A stretch of 64,000 nt of DNA from JAQVIJ01 sp041287365 (GCA_041287365.1 JBEULL010000019.1:143576-207575), one strand, 5' to 3'. Counted from the first letter of the stretch, positions 54,569-63,570 are shown. Notes: a model not told the origin generated them from the letters alone. Numbers and translations: made by a program.

Positions 54569-55021
54569 ATGACTACGACCATTACTACCAAAAACTACGA
54601 CAAGACATCTGTTTTTACTCCGGTTGAAGACAATCGTGAGCATGAAGTCGGTTTGTGGCAGTCTGTTGGAGGCGTCAAGCAGAATGAACCGGTTTTTTCC
54701 ATAGGAACGGCTGCCGCCATGTTGGAAGTGCATCCCCGTACCCTGCGCATCTATGAACAGGAGGAACTCATTCATCCTCTCCGAAAAGGGCAGAGACGTT
54801 ATTATTCCTTAAATGACATTCAGTGGGTGATATGCCTTCGCTCCATGATACACGACCACGGCATCAGTGTGGCAGGTATCAAAAAGCTTTTGCGCTACAC
54901 GGCCTGTTGGAGTATAGTTAATTGCCCTTTGAGCAAGCGCAAGGAGTGCACGGCATATCAGTCTTACACGAACCAACGGGAACAGGATGACGCTTTGAAT
55001 ATGCCTGGTTCTTCTGTTTAA
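54569..55021 (+). CDS. MerR-family transcriptional regulator with C-terminal Cys motif
   Basis: About 150 residues from ATG 54569, with AGGAG upstream. The N-terminal 45 residues are variable; the winged helix-turn-helix (about 46-110) has FSIGTAAAMLEVHPRTLRIYEQEELI, then RYYSLNDIQWV. The tail has CWSIVNC and KECTAYQ, three cysteines that could bind a metal or sense redox. MerR proteins twist an over-spaced promoter when bound by an effector. The NrfD operon and its GTTGCAA palindromes are natural candidate targets, and a TTGCAAC half site lies just before its own ribosome site. Confidence 0.88.
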   Translation: MTTTITTKNYDKTSVFTPVEDNREHEVGLWQSVGGVKQNEPVFSIGTAAAMLEVHPRTLRIYEQEELIHPLRKGQRRYYSLNDIQWVICLRSMIHDHGISVAGIKKLLRYTACWSIVNCPLSKRKECTAYQSYTNQREQDDALNMPGSSV

Positions 55022-55080
55022 CGGATGGTGTGGTGTTATAGCTGCTCGAAGAGGTTATTCGATGTCATAGGATTACATAA

Positions 55081-55266
55081 ATGGATAGCCTTTTATTGTT
55101 GGTATTTTTGATTGTTGTCTGGTTCGTCATTAATAAGTGGCTTTTGCCCAAGCTGGGCATACCCACTTGAATGTCGCCTGGGAACGGTCGTTCCTGTGAA
55201 TTGCCTCAAAGACCTGCTCGGAAACGGAATAACTCCGATGATGCCGCTTCCGATAAGAGTGAATGA
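55081..55266 (+). CDS. Candidate small membrane selenoprotein (61 residues, in-frame UGA)
   Basis: Codons 1-29 encode a hydrophobic helix followed by WLLPKLGIPT; codon 30 is TGA (55168-55170); the same frame continues 31 codons (MSPGNGRSCELPQ..., basic and Ser/Asp-rich) to TGA 55264-55266. Read as selenocysteine it gives GIPT-U-MSPGNGRSC, a Sec with a Cys nine residues on. A hairpin with a GGTC loop lies 16-19 bases past the UGA, the position used by bacterial SECIS elements. The second half has no ribosome site of its own. If UGA were a stop, two unlikely peptides of 29 and 31 residues would abut. Probable role: redox or metal-binding at the membrane. It lies after a MerR gene and overlaps the next gene by four bases. 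Confidence 0.6.
55179..55196 (+). ncRNA. SECIS-like hairpin after the UGA
   Basis: GGAAC and GTTCC pair exactly around loop GGTC (55186-55189); flanking T-G and G-T pairs extend the stem to seven. The loop begins 16 bases after the UGA, close to the 19 bases in Escherichia coli fdhF, whose loop also contains GGUC. Confidence 0.55.
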
Positions 55267-55796
55267 GCATGGCAGAGACGTGTAACCCGCCTGTATTTGT
55301 CAAGATTCCATGTTATGTAACGGGCCGTTTGGTGCTGGATACGGATAGAGAGCGTATTCGGCAGAAGCTTGCCCGTTTTTTGGTTGAAGAGCGCAATTAT
55401 CTCTTGAATGACCTCGTATTGGATCGTGAAATAGATATCGATATCATGGGAGAGCGCATCAAGAGTTTTATTGATATCTCCATTGTGATAGACGGCAGAA
55501 CCCTCATGATTCTAAGGGGTGGACCTGGTTCTGTGGTCACACGTGAAACCGGCACCCTGGCCGCAGCCAGGCTTCTGGAGTCGGATTACATCATTCCATG
55601 GGCGGTGCAGGCCAATCTCTTTGACTGTGCCTTTATGGACGTACTTCACAAAAAGACCCTTGCCTATGGCTGGGAAAACATTCCCTTTCGTCATCAATTA
55701 TTGGAGCTCACCAAAGATTGGGTGCCGGCACCACTTGCCGCCAAAAAGATTCCATTGGAGCGTCAGCTCCTATATTCCTACGATACACATGGCTGA
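55263..55796 (+). CDS. HsdR N-terminal-like (type I restriction R subunit N-domain) protein
   Basis: The protein is 177 residues. The central block IKSFIDISIVIDGRTLMILRGGPGSVVTRETGTLAAARLLES resembles the stand-alone HsdR_N family widespread in delta-type bacteria: a PD-(D/E)xK-like strand pair (DIS...RTLMI) and a conserved RE...AARLL helix. The Lys of a classic nuclease motif is not obvious, so nuclease activity is doubtful. No other restriction subunits are nearby. It starts at ATG 55263 or 55269 and overlaps the candidate selenoprotein end. Confidence 0.72.
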   Translation: MSMAETCNPPVFVKIPCYVTGRLVLDTDRERIRQKLARFLVEERNYLLNDLVLDREIDIDIMGERIKSFIDISIVIDGRTLMILRGGPGSVVTRETGTLAAARLLESDYIIPWAVQANLFDCAFMDVLHKKTLAYGWENIPFRHQLLELTKDWVPAPLAAKKIPLERQLLYSYDTHG

Positions 55797-55861
55797 AAGA
55801 CTCGACTCCAGACGTCAGGTGGCGTCTTGATCTGCAAGTAGCCTATAATCTTCCTTTTGAA

Positions 55862-56278
55862 ATGAAAAAATTCGAGCTGTTCGAGCACGGCGCCGACATC
55901 GGTGTGAGGGGGTTTGGAAAGACAATGAACCAGGCCTTTGAAAACGCTGCCCTGGCCATGTTTTCCATAGAGGTGCTTGACATAGAAGATCTGGTTGCTA
56001 CTTGCTTTTGGCAGCTTTCCTGTGAGTCCTATGATCAAGAGGCGCTTCTGACCGCCTGGTTGAACACGCTGATCTCATATGCAGACCTGTATCGAGTGGT
56101 ATTTTGCAGTTTCGATGTAACCATCGCAGATTGCACTCTTACGGCAAGAGTAGGCGGTGTTCCTTTGAATGAGTTGCATGGAGAAAAGGGTGTGGAGGTG
56201 AAGGGCGCCACCTTTACCGAGTTGTATGTGAGTCAGAGGGATGATGCCTGGATTGCCCAGTGTGTGGTGGATGTATGA
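55862..56278 (+). CDS. Archease (RtcB activator)
   Basis: The protein is 138 residues from ATG 55862. The family opening FELFEHGADIGVRGFGKTMNQAFENAALAMFSI is clear, with the metal-binding Asp in HGADIGV and the C-terminal Asp (VVDV) that completes the site. LLTAWLNTLISYAD is also typical. Archease speeds guanylylation of RtcB ligase, which is encoded next and overlaps it by four bases (ATGA). Confidence 0.93.
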   Translation: MKKFELFEHGADIGVRGFGKTMNQAFENAALAMFSIEVLDIEDLVATCFWQLSCESYDQEALLTAWLNTLISYADLYRVVFCSFDVTIADCTLTARVGGVPLNELHGEKGVEVKGATFTELYVSQRDDAWIAQCVVDV

Positions 56279-57702
56279 AAGACGAACTCGTTCAAATCAG
56301 TGAATGGCAGTGGGAGATGCCCAAGCACGGCCCTATGCGAGTTCCTGCCTGGCTCTTTGCAGATAGAGGGCTTTTGCTGAACATGGACGCCAAGGTCTTT
56401 GAGCAGTTGCATAATGTGGCCTGTCTGCCGGGTATTGTGCGGGCTGCCGTGGCCATGCCAGATGCCCACTGGGGTTATGGCTTTCCCATAGGCGGTGTGG
56501 CCGCATTTGACGCAGAAACAGGAGGAATCATCTCCGTAGGCGGGGTTGGGTATGACATCTCTTGCGGAGTGCGCTGTATTACAACTGATCTTGCGAGACA
56601 AGAGATTACAAAATGGCTTCCAATGCTCATGGAAGACCTGTTTTCCACCATTCCAGCAGGGGTCGGCTCAGAAGGAAAGATCCGTCTTACCCCCGAAAAG
56701 TTGGATGAGGTTCTGGTGGGAGGTGCTCGTTGGGCAGTGGAAAAGGGTTATGGCTCTTGGGACGACTTAGAACGTATAGAAGAGCATGGCTGTATGCCCA
56801 ATGCCGATCCGTCATGTGTTTCTGCCTTGGCCAAGGATCGGCAGTATCGTCAGGTGGGCACTCTTGGTTCTGGCAATCATTACTTGGAAATTCAATATGT
56901 TGATGAAATATATTGTGAAGAAACGGCTAATGCATTCGGCCTTACTAAAGATTGTGTGGTGATTTCAATACATTGTGGCTCACGTGCCCTCGGGCATCAG
57001 ATAGGCACGGATTATATCCAGATTTTAGGGAAAGCTGCCAAGAAATACGGTATCCCCATTAGGGAAAGAGAATTGGTGTGTGCCCCTATCCTGTCCCCTG
57101 AAGGCGAGAGGTATTTCAAGGCCATGGCCTGTGGAGTAAATTGTGCATTGGCCAATCGACAGGTCCTGGGGCATTTGGTAAAAGCGGTGTTTTTACGGCA
57201 TTTTCCGTCTGCATCCCTGAATCTTATCTATGATGTCAGCCACAACACATGCAAAGTGGAGACCCATGAAGTAAACGGCGTGCAAAAGCGGCTCTATGTG
57301 CATCGCAAAGGGGCTACACGGGCATTGGCACCAGGCAGACCGGAACTTCCTGAGGAATATCGAGCGGTTGGCCAGCCTGTCTTTATTGGCGGGACCATGG
57401 GCACCTGCTCCTACATACTGGTAGGCACTACCAAGGGTGAGGAGTTGGCGTGGGGTTCTGCATGTCATGGTGCAGGCAGGGCTATGAGTAGAAATGCGGC
57501 GCTCAAGCGCTGGAAGGGTAGGGATGTGGTGGCATCTTTGGCATCCAAGGGTATTATCGTCAAGGCCGTGAGCTGGCAGGGCGCGGCTGAGGAGGCCCCT
57601 GGTGCTTACAAAGATGTGACCGCTGTGGTGAATGCCGCTCACAACGCAGGTCTGGTGAAGAAGGTGGCGAAGGTGCTGCCCATGGCATGTCTCAAGGGTT
57701 GA
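56275..57702 (+). CDS. rtcB: RNA 3'-phosphate/5'-OH ligase RtcB
   Basis: About 475 residues from ATG 56275 overlapping the archease stop. Metal and active-site motifs: AMPDAHWGYGFPIGGVAAFD, GGVGYDISCGVRCI (metal Cys), GSGNHYLEIQ, SIHCGSRALGHQIG, DVSHNTCKVE and the guanylylated His region GHGAGRAMSR as ACHGAGRAMSRNAA. It joins RNA 2',3'-cyclic phosphate and 5'-OH ends using GTP, in tRNA splicing or RNA repair. With its archease partner it is complete. Confidence 0.95.
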   Translation: MKDELVQISEWQWEMPKHGPMRVPAWLFADRGLLLNMDAKVFEQLHNVACLPGIVRAAVAMPDAHWGYGFPIGGVAAFDAETGGIISVGGVGYDISCGVRCITTDLARQEITKWLPMLMEDLFSTIPAGVGSEGKIRLTPEKLDEVLVGGARWAVEKGYGSWDDLERIEEHGCMPNADPSCVSALAKDRQYRQVGTLGSGNHYLEIQYVDEIYCEETANAFGLTKDCVVISIHCGSRALGHQIGTDYIQILGKAAKKYGIPIRERELVCAPILSPEGERYFKAMACGVNCALANRQVLGHLVKAVFLRHFPSASLNLIYDVSHNTCKVETHEVNGVQKRLYVHRKGATRALAPGRPELPEEYRAVGQPVFIGGTMGTCSYILVGTTKGEELAWGSACHGAGRAMSRNAALKRWKGRDVVASLASKGIIVKAVSWQGAAEEAPGAYKDVTAVVNAAHNAGLVKKVAKVLPMACLKG

Positions 57703-57766
57703 TGAATAATGTTGAATGGTTAATGGTGAATTTTGGATATTTCATTGAGGTAATTTATATAACTAT

Positions 57767-59395
57767 ATGAACAATGCCACCAATTATAATTCAACATTAA
57801 TAAATATTGATGTATCATGGCTATGGGCTGGGCTATCCGGGCTGCTTTGCGCCCTGGCCTTTCCGCCCTTCAATCTTGCTCCCTTGGTAGGTTGTTTTCT
57901 GATTCCACTTCTGTGGGCTGTTGAAGGCAAGACCATCGCTCAGGGATTCAAACTGGGTTTTTTTGCCGCTCTTTGTTATTTCAGCGTGCTCTTGTGGTGG
58001 TTGGTTCCAACGCTTGCCCGATTCGGGGCCATGGAGGTGTGGATCGCTGCCCCCATTATAGGGCTTTTGGTCTTGTATCTGGCCCTTTTTTGGGCGATTT
58101 GGGTGGTATTTTGGATTTTTTTACAACGAAATATGTCGGCCCGGTGGCTTATTTTTCTATCGGCATCCGCTTGCTGGGGGGTGTTGGAGAAGTGCAGGGA
58201 GATATTTTTTTCAGGTTTTCCATGGGGAAATCCCATATATGCCCTTTCCGAGTTTTCCGTCCTTTTGCAACTTCTTGAACTTATTGGCGTTCATGGCCTT
58301 GTAGCAGTTTTGATCCTGCTCAATCTACTGAGTTATCACGCCATAGTTTTCTTCAGGGCAGCGAGAATCCGTGAAGGACTTCTTCTATCTTCGGTTTCTT
58401 TTGCGCTCATTGGGGTGTTTGTCCTTTATGGAACCTGGCGCGTGGAAACGATTCGGGCAGAGGATGAGAAAGCCCCTTTCATCCCTGTGGCAGTGCTTCA
58501 GGGTTCTTTTCCTATGGATGTGAAGTGGCGGCCTGAGTTTCAGGAAGAGACGGTGAATCGTTACACGCAACTTGCTCGGAATGCCTTAAACGAGATGCAA
58601 AGAAATAGCATGCTTTCTTCTGGGGACAAGAAAATCCTGCCTCTTATAGTGATGCCGGAGACCGCTGCCCCTTTTTATTTCCAAGAGTTGGGGCCTGCCG
58701 CTCAAAGGCTTTTGTATTTGGCCTATGACCTGAATGTCTGGTTGTTGTTTGGAAGTCTGGCCTATGTGCCTGCGCCTGATGGAGGTAAGGCCATGCTTGG
58801 GCAGTTGAATAGTGCTTACCTCATAGACCCGCAGCCCATGGTGTTGGGGCGGTATGATAAGAGGCATCTGGTGCCGTTCGGTGAATACCTGCCGTTAGAT
58901 GGTAATTTGGAGTGGTTGAGAGAGATATTCCCCACAGCAGGGGATTTTTTGCCTGGTGTGCCTGATAATATCGTGTTGAAGGCGAATGGTCTGCGCATTG
59001 GAGTGCTTATTTGTTTTGAGAGCATTTTCCCCGAGTTGTCTGCTGAAATGACCAGAGCAGGGGCTCGTGTTCTTGCGGTGATCACCAACGATGCCTGGTT
59101 CGGTAGGACCGGCGCCCCGTATCAACATGAAGCCATGTCAGTGTTTCGTGCCATAGAGACACGCAGGTGGCTTTTGATGTCTGCAAATACGGGTGTCAGC
59201 TCCATTTTTACACCATGGGGCAAGAGGATTGGACAGACCAGGCTTTTTGAGCCTGGCTATCTGGTGGCCGATGTCCATCTGCACGAGGGTGTCAGTTTTT
59301 ATGTCAAAATGGGTTATTGGCTTGTTCCAGTCATTTTGGCCTTGCTGGCTGGTCTGGGAGCCATTTCGGCATTTCTTAACAACAACAACAAATAG
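57767..59395 (+). CDS. lnt: Apolipoprotein N-acyltransferase
   Basis: The protein is 542 residues. Six or more N-terminal transmembrane helices (about 10-215) are followed by a periplasmic nitrilase-fold domain (about 240-510) with triad Glu in VMPETAAPF, Lys in YDKRHLVPFGEY and Cys in VLICFESIFPEL, then a final helix near 520-537. It adds the third acyl chain to outer-membrane lipoproteins, confirming a Gram-negative envelope. An ATG at 57767 is used; no strong ribosome site precedes it. Confidence 0.95.
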   Translation: MNNATNYNSTLINIDVSWLWAGLSGLLCALAFPPFNLAPLVGCFLIPLLWAVEGKTIAQGFKLGFFAALCYFSVLLWWLVPTLARFGAMEVWIAAPIIGLLVLYLALFWAIWVVFWIFLQRNMSARWLIFLSASACWGVLEKCREIFFSGFPWGNPIYALSEFSVLLQLLELIGVHGLVAVLILLNLLSYHAIVFFRAARIREGLLLSSVSFALIGVFVLYGTWRVETIRAEDEKAPFIPVAVLQGSFPMDVKWRPEFQEETVNRYTQLARNALNEMQRNSMLSSGDKKILPLIVMPETAAPFYFQELGPAAQRLLYLAYDLNVWLLFGSLAYVPAPDGGKAMLGQLNSAYLIDPQPMVLGRYDKRHLVPFGEYLPLDGNLEWLREIFPTAGDFLPGVPDNIVLKANGLRIGVLICFESIFPELSAEMTRAGARVLAVITNDAWFGRTGAPYQHEAMSVFRAIETRRWLLMSANTGVSSIFTPWGKRIGQTRLFEPGYLVADVHLHEGVSFYVKMGYWLVPVILALLAGLGAISAFLNNNNK

Positions 59396-59468
59396 CTCAA
59401 GGTTTTATAAAGAATTGACCGAGTCCTGTAACTCAACTCGATTCATCAATGTTTAAGTGCCTTGTGGA

Positions 59469-59902
59469 TTATTGTCTGCGAAATTCTATGCGATGGTCCC
59501 TGTTTTCCTTTTCGACGGCTCGAAAGCCGTCCTGTGTAAGATAGGTGTCATAGCTCTTTTCATCCAGGTGCAGCACACTTCCTTCAAACCAGCCATCCTG
59601 TTTGTAGCCATGCAGGTATGCGGCTACCTTACCGTCTCGTCTGATATCGAGCTGGACATCGCCGTCATAAAATGAGCTATAACCGCTGAATCTGCCGGTG
59701 GGCACGCTGTAGCCCGATGGTTTGGTTGCATATTCGCCGGAAGAATAGCCTGGTCGTGCTGGTGGCGTAGGCTCTACCCTTTGCCATTCGTCTGTCTGCG
59801 GCGGAGGAGGGGCCTGGTTTTCGGAATCAGCCAATGCCCCGAGCAAAAGGGCACCGCCAATGACACCCGCTGCTACCAGAGCTGCGTCATTGGAGTCGTC
59901 TC
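59469..59902 (-). CDS. Out-of-frame C-terminal segment of the DUF3011 protein
   Basis: This frame opens right after a TAG that lies across the frame-break site and has no ATG. It encodes DDSNDAALVAAGVIGGALLLGALADS (a glycine-zipper-like hydrophobic stretch, given in parts), a Pro-rich linker PPPPQ and a beta-like C-terminal domain with FYDGDVQLDIRRDGKVAAYL, ending IEFRRQ. Together with the gene below it would make one secreted protein. The missing start and the continuous secreted-protein character are why I read it as its displaced end. Confidence 0.65.
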
Positions 59903-60469
59903 TCTATGCTCCTGACTATGGCCTCCATGCAGCCTTGGTCGGATTTCGAACACCGCCCTGCATCCCTTGTCCACCCAGATACCACCATCATCGAACCCCC
60001 AGCTCTGCCACCTGACACACGGGGCCTTGGACAGCTCCCTTATGAGTCTGACTCCACCGCTGGTATCCGCCGGGCAGTAATTATAATCCCTGTCATTGCT
60101 TTCGCACTGTATCTGCCTGGGCGGCCCAAAATTCTGTGGAGGCGGTGGAGGCGGGCCGTACGCAGGGTCTGAATGGGCTGGCATTCCATGGGAATATGCC
60201 GAAGGGCCATAACCACCTATTTCAAATTCCGCCCTGCATCCCTTGTCCACCCAAATGCTGTTACGGTCGTAACCCCAGGTGCGGCCTTGAATACAGGCGG
60301 CTTTCGAGAGTTGATTGACCAAGCGTACCTGGCCTCTAATCTCAGCCTGGCAGCGTTGATAGCGTTTTTTTTCGCTTTCACAGGTTATTGTGTAAGAAAA
60401 GGCCCGAGAAGGAAGAATTTGTAAAAGAAATGTCGTAATGACCGCTATGGCGATGTAAACATGAGGCAT
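59873..60469 (-). CDS. Secreted protein with two DUF3011 repeats, frame broken at its end
   Basis: The protein is 198 residues. A signal peptide (about 1-23) precedes two DUF3011 repeats at about 26-88 and 115-175. Each has the pattern C-E-S, R-L-(I/V), LSKA, a Trp-Gly, IWVDKGCRA and FEI, with conserved cysteines. A Pro-rich linker separates them. It is exported; the DUF3011 function is not known. The frame stops at TAG 59873 soon after a TCTCTCT tract (59899-59905); shifting frame there rejoins the downstream hydrophobic segment, so a short-repeat slip or sequencing error is likely. Confidence 0.8.
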   Translation of the reverse strand: MPHVYIAIAVITTFLLQILPSRAFSYTITCESEKKRYQRCQAEIRGQVRLVNQLSKAACIQGRTWGYDRNSIWVDKGCRAEFEIGGYGPSAYSHGMPAHSDPAYGPPPPPPQNFGPPRQIQCESNDRDYNYCPADTSGGVRLIRELSKAPCVRWQSWGFDDGGIWVDKGCRAVFEIRPRLHGGHSQEHRETTPMTQLW

Positions 60470-60557
60470 AGGCTGTCTCCATTTTTTGCAGTTGTTTGTG
60501 TCTAAAAATTATAACAAGTTTTTATGAAATGTCAGTGAGAAATATCTTACGTTGCTT

Positions 60558-62390
60558 TTAACCTGAATTATTACCTGGTTTTGAAATTTCCTTGTGATTT
60601 TTTAAGAAATTCTGTTTGCATACTGGTCTTCTTTCATTGGGCTTCCAATTACGCATTACAGGATCGGTAAAGTCCTTGTGGCAGGGCAGGCATTGGCCCA
60701 CATAAAGAATGCGATTCATTTCCTCGCCATTGAATGGTCTGAGCCCAGGCCTTGAGGTGTTGACAAGGGGTTTCCCTGTGATGTCAACAAAGCTGTCCGT
60801 GGCTTGTTTGAATGGCGGGCCTGAAAGCTTCATGGCCGGTGTAAACTCCCACTGGTCATTTTTTAGATTTATGCTGCCGGTTCCAAGCCCCAAACTGCGG
60901 GAATCCAGATGACAGTCTTCACAGCTTCTGCCTTTTTTTTGCGTGGTGTGCGGGTCCATCTTCGAGACCGTGAAGCGCACGAATTCCCGCTCTTGTCTGC
61001 CCCTTTCATCCAGAAAGGAGACCAGGTCTTGTCAGCCTGGGACCAGGACCACCACCTCTTTCTTGCCATTCTGTTTCTCTAATATCCCCAATGGTGGGTT
61101 TTCGTGACGGATGAAGCCCCTGAATTCCTGCCAGAGGCCTGGGGTGTTTCGGGCTGTCACCTTGTCCAGTTGTTCCTGCCCCTTTTGAAATCGCACATGA
61201 CATCCATAACACTGGGGTACCCATGTGCTGTGACATGCCTGGCATGAGAGGTTTTGGTGCACAGCGCGAGTGCAGTCCTGGGCTGGAGGCTTCAATTCAT
61301 GGCGTTTTTCGTCCAATTTTCCCTTGAGATATGGACCCTGTTGGTCTATTTCCACGGCAAGCCGAGGCCAGATGGATGCCTTTTTGCCTTTTGGATAGAA
61401 TGAGTTATCCCTGAATGCATTAGAAATGAGTTCGAGGATCGGCTTTTGAGTGTGACAATGCCGGCATTCCACCTCCAACTGTTCCTCTAAATGTGCATGT
61501 CGCTGGCCGTCTCCCATAACCTCCCGCTGAGTATGGCAGTCGATGCATACAAGTCCTGCCCTGTGATGGACATCTTCCGGAAATTTTCGATAGAATCTGC
61601 CGTCGGTAAGGGTGTCTGAATTTAGTTTGCCGTCTTCAAACGGCGCTCCGTAGCCTTCTGATTCATAGATGCCCTGATATGAAAGACCGATTCTGCCGCT
61701 TCGATTGTGGCATCGCACACAGTTTTCCATGGGAATCTTTTTTATGATCTGAGGGTGCCATTCCTCTTTTTTACCACCTTTTGCCAGGAACTCTTCCTTG
61801 GTTTCCGTGTAATGACATGCGGTGCAGCCTCCGCCCTTTTGTGCCATGAAATCAGGGAGTTTTCCCTTTTCCACCCAGAGATGACAGCTTCCGCAGAGCT
61901 TTCTGAAATAATCCACTGCATGAGTGTGGAGATTGGATTTCGTGATGGATTCTACCGAGATATCCTCATTGCGATTTGAATATTCTCCCCAGTAGTAACG
62001 TAGGGTGGCGAGGATGCCCTGATTTGTGGCCATGAGAGAATTTTTGCTCCATTTGACCTGCCTGGTGTGGCAGCCCGATTGTCCGCAGGTCTGTTTCACA
62101 AACTTTAACTCCCCTGGGTTTTTGAGCATGCCCCGATGTGCCTCGAACTTATCCGCTGACAGGGGGTTGCCGAGGTGACAAAAGGCACAGCCGAACTCCC
62201 TGCCATGGTATTTATCTGGTTTTTCCTGATGACAACCCAGGCACATGTCCACCTGGCCTGGTTTTGTGACTGTTACGGTCTGTGGTTTGAGTGAATCGGC
62301 ACAGAAGATTGGAGATGGGGTTAAAGCGATCAAGCAAAAGAGCAGGGTAAGGGCTTGAATCACTTGAAAAAGCATTGAAAAATTATTCAT
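60558..62390 (-). CDS. Multihaem cytochrome c, candidate selenoprotein with in-frame UGA
   Basis: Read through one UGA (61032-61034) it is 610 residues with Sec at 453. Residues 1-30 are a signal peptide. Eleven CxxCH motifs are present (CLGCH, CAFCH, CGSCH, CTACH, CVRCH, CIDCH, CRHCH, CQACH and CYGCH before the UGA; CEDCH and CLPCH after), plus one CGQSGCH (C-x4-CH). The context is EVVVLVPG-U-QDLVSFLDE. The part after the UGA stays in frame with two haem sites and has no signal peptide or AUG near the junction, so it is not an independent cytochrome. It should carry electrons in the periplasm or at the outer membrane. Large multihaem cytochromes with predicted Sec have been described in Geobacter relatives (ExtKL type), as far as I recall. 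Confidence 0.72.
60995..61022 (-). ncRNA. SECIS-like hairpin after the cytochrome UGA
   Basis: On the coding strand CTCCTTTC pairs with GAAAGGGG around a TGGAT loop that begins 20 bases after the UGA, and GTCT/AGAC can extend the stem past a small bulge. Loop distance and G-containing loop agree with bacterial SECIS elements. Confidence 0.55.
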
Positions 62391-62522
62391 TGGAATGAGG
62401 CTGGCGAGGTATATTTAATTCCTCGCACAACAAATCCGCCTGCACCAATCCATAAATAGCTCTGGGTTTCGAGGATGCCTGCAAACAGATGGTACGGTTT
62501 GACACCCTTATTACTCATGGAT

Positions 62523-63371
62523 TTAAGCCATTGCTTTTTGGAAAAAGGCAGGGAGATCAAAGACACTGCGAAGCAATTCAGGCGTCATGTATTTGAGCCC
62601 CATGGACGGCATCTTTTGCTTCGCCGCTTTCATATTCATGTCTTTGATGGGATCATATTTTTTACTGGCCATGACCCAGCTCCACATTCCGCTGGGATAT
62701 GTGGGGACAAAGCCCCAGTAGAAGCGGATGATGGGGAAGCCGGCCTGTTTGAGATTCTGGTGCATTCCTTTTATGATTTCCATATCGTAAAACGGGGATT
62801 CGGATTGCGCCACCAGAATACCGTCTTCTTTTAGGCTGTTCAGGCATTTTTTGTAGAAATCCGCCTGAAAAAGGCCAACGGCAGGTCCGATTGGATCTGT
62901 AGAATCCACTATAATCACATCAAAACTGGTCTGATTTTCTTCCATAAACTTTACACCATCCCTTACCTTGACCTCTACCTTAGGGTTCCCACTGAGTTCA
63001 CAGGCGATCTGTGGAAAGAAGCGCTTGCAGGTTTCGATGACCAGGCCGTCTATCTCGCATAACACAGCTCGCCGGACATTCTGATGCCGGGCTATCTCAC
63101 GAATGGCACCACCATCACCTCCACCGATGACCAGTACATCCTGGGCGTTTGAGTGCAAAAACATGGCTGGATGCACTATAAGTTCGTGGTATGTCCATTC
63201 ATCCTTGTCCGTGGTCATAAATAAGCCGTCCAGCAAAAGCACCCTGCCGAATGCCTCTGTATTCAGCACCTGTATCTTTTGATACTCGGATTCTCCGACA
63301 AAAAGGGTTTCTTTTACCTTGAGGCTGAAGCCAATCTTGTCTTTGTGATATTCAGTGAACCAGAGTTCCAT
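62523..63371 (-). CDS. speE: Spermidine synthase (polyamine aminopropyltransferase)
   Basis: The protein is 282 residues. AAGGAG stands seven bases before ATG 63371. Motifs: LLLDGLFMTTDKDEWTYHELIVHPAM, the decarboxylated-SAM loop VLVIGGGDGGAIREIAR, DGVKFM and the catalytic IIVDSTDPIGPA, then LVAQSESPFYD. It transfers an aminopropyl group to putrescine. The C-terminal 40 residues are Lys/Met-rich but usual for the family. No speD or arginine decarboxylase gene is in the window. Confidence 0.95.
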   Translation of the reverse strand: MELWFTEYHKDKIGFSLKVKETLFVGESEYQKIQVLNTEAFGRVLLLDGLFMTTDKDEWTYHELIVHPAMFLHSNAQDVLVIGGGDGGAIREIARHQNVRRAVLCEIDGLVIETCKRFFPQIACELSGNPKVEVKVRDGVKFMEENQTSFDVIIVDSTDPIGPAVGLFQADFYKKCLNSLKEDGILVAQSESPFYDMEIIKGMHQNLKQAGFPIIRFYWGFVPTYPSGMWSWVMASKKYDPIKDMNMKAAKQKMPSMGLKYMTPELLRSVFDLPAFFQKAMA

Positions 63372-63422
63372 AGAGAGCTCCTTGAGTGAAGTTGTGCCGA
63401 AGGGGGTGTGAAAAAAAAAGAA

Positions 63423-63499
<77 letters not shown>

Positions 63500-63570
63500 A
63501 ACCGAAATGTCGTGAGAATTTAACATGAAGGCAGGAGTACTTCAAGTGGCAATCTCAAAAAACAGGGTTG

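Noticed and set aside
55171..55266. Separate 31-residue gene starting at the ATG after the UGA
   Set aside because: No ribosome site precedes it, and its composition looks like a tail of the upstream peptide; read-through explains it better.
59469..59846. Independent 125-residue protein
   Set aside because: Its only start is TTG within a hydrophobic segment; it is better read as the displaced end of the DUF3011 protein.
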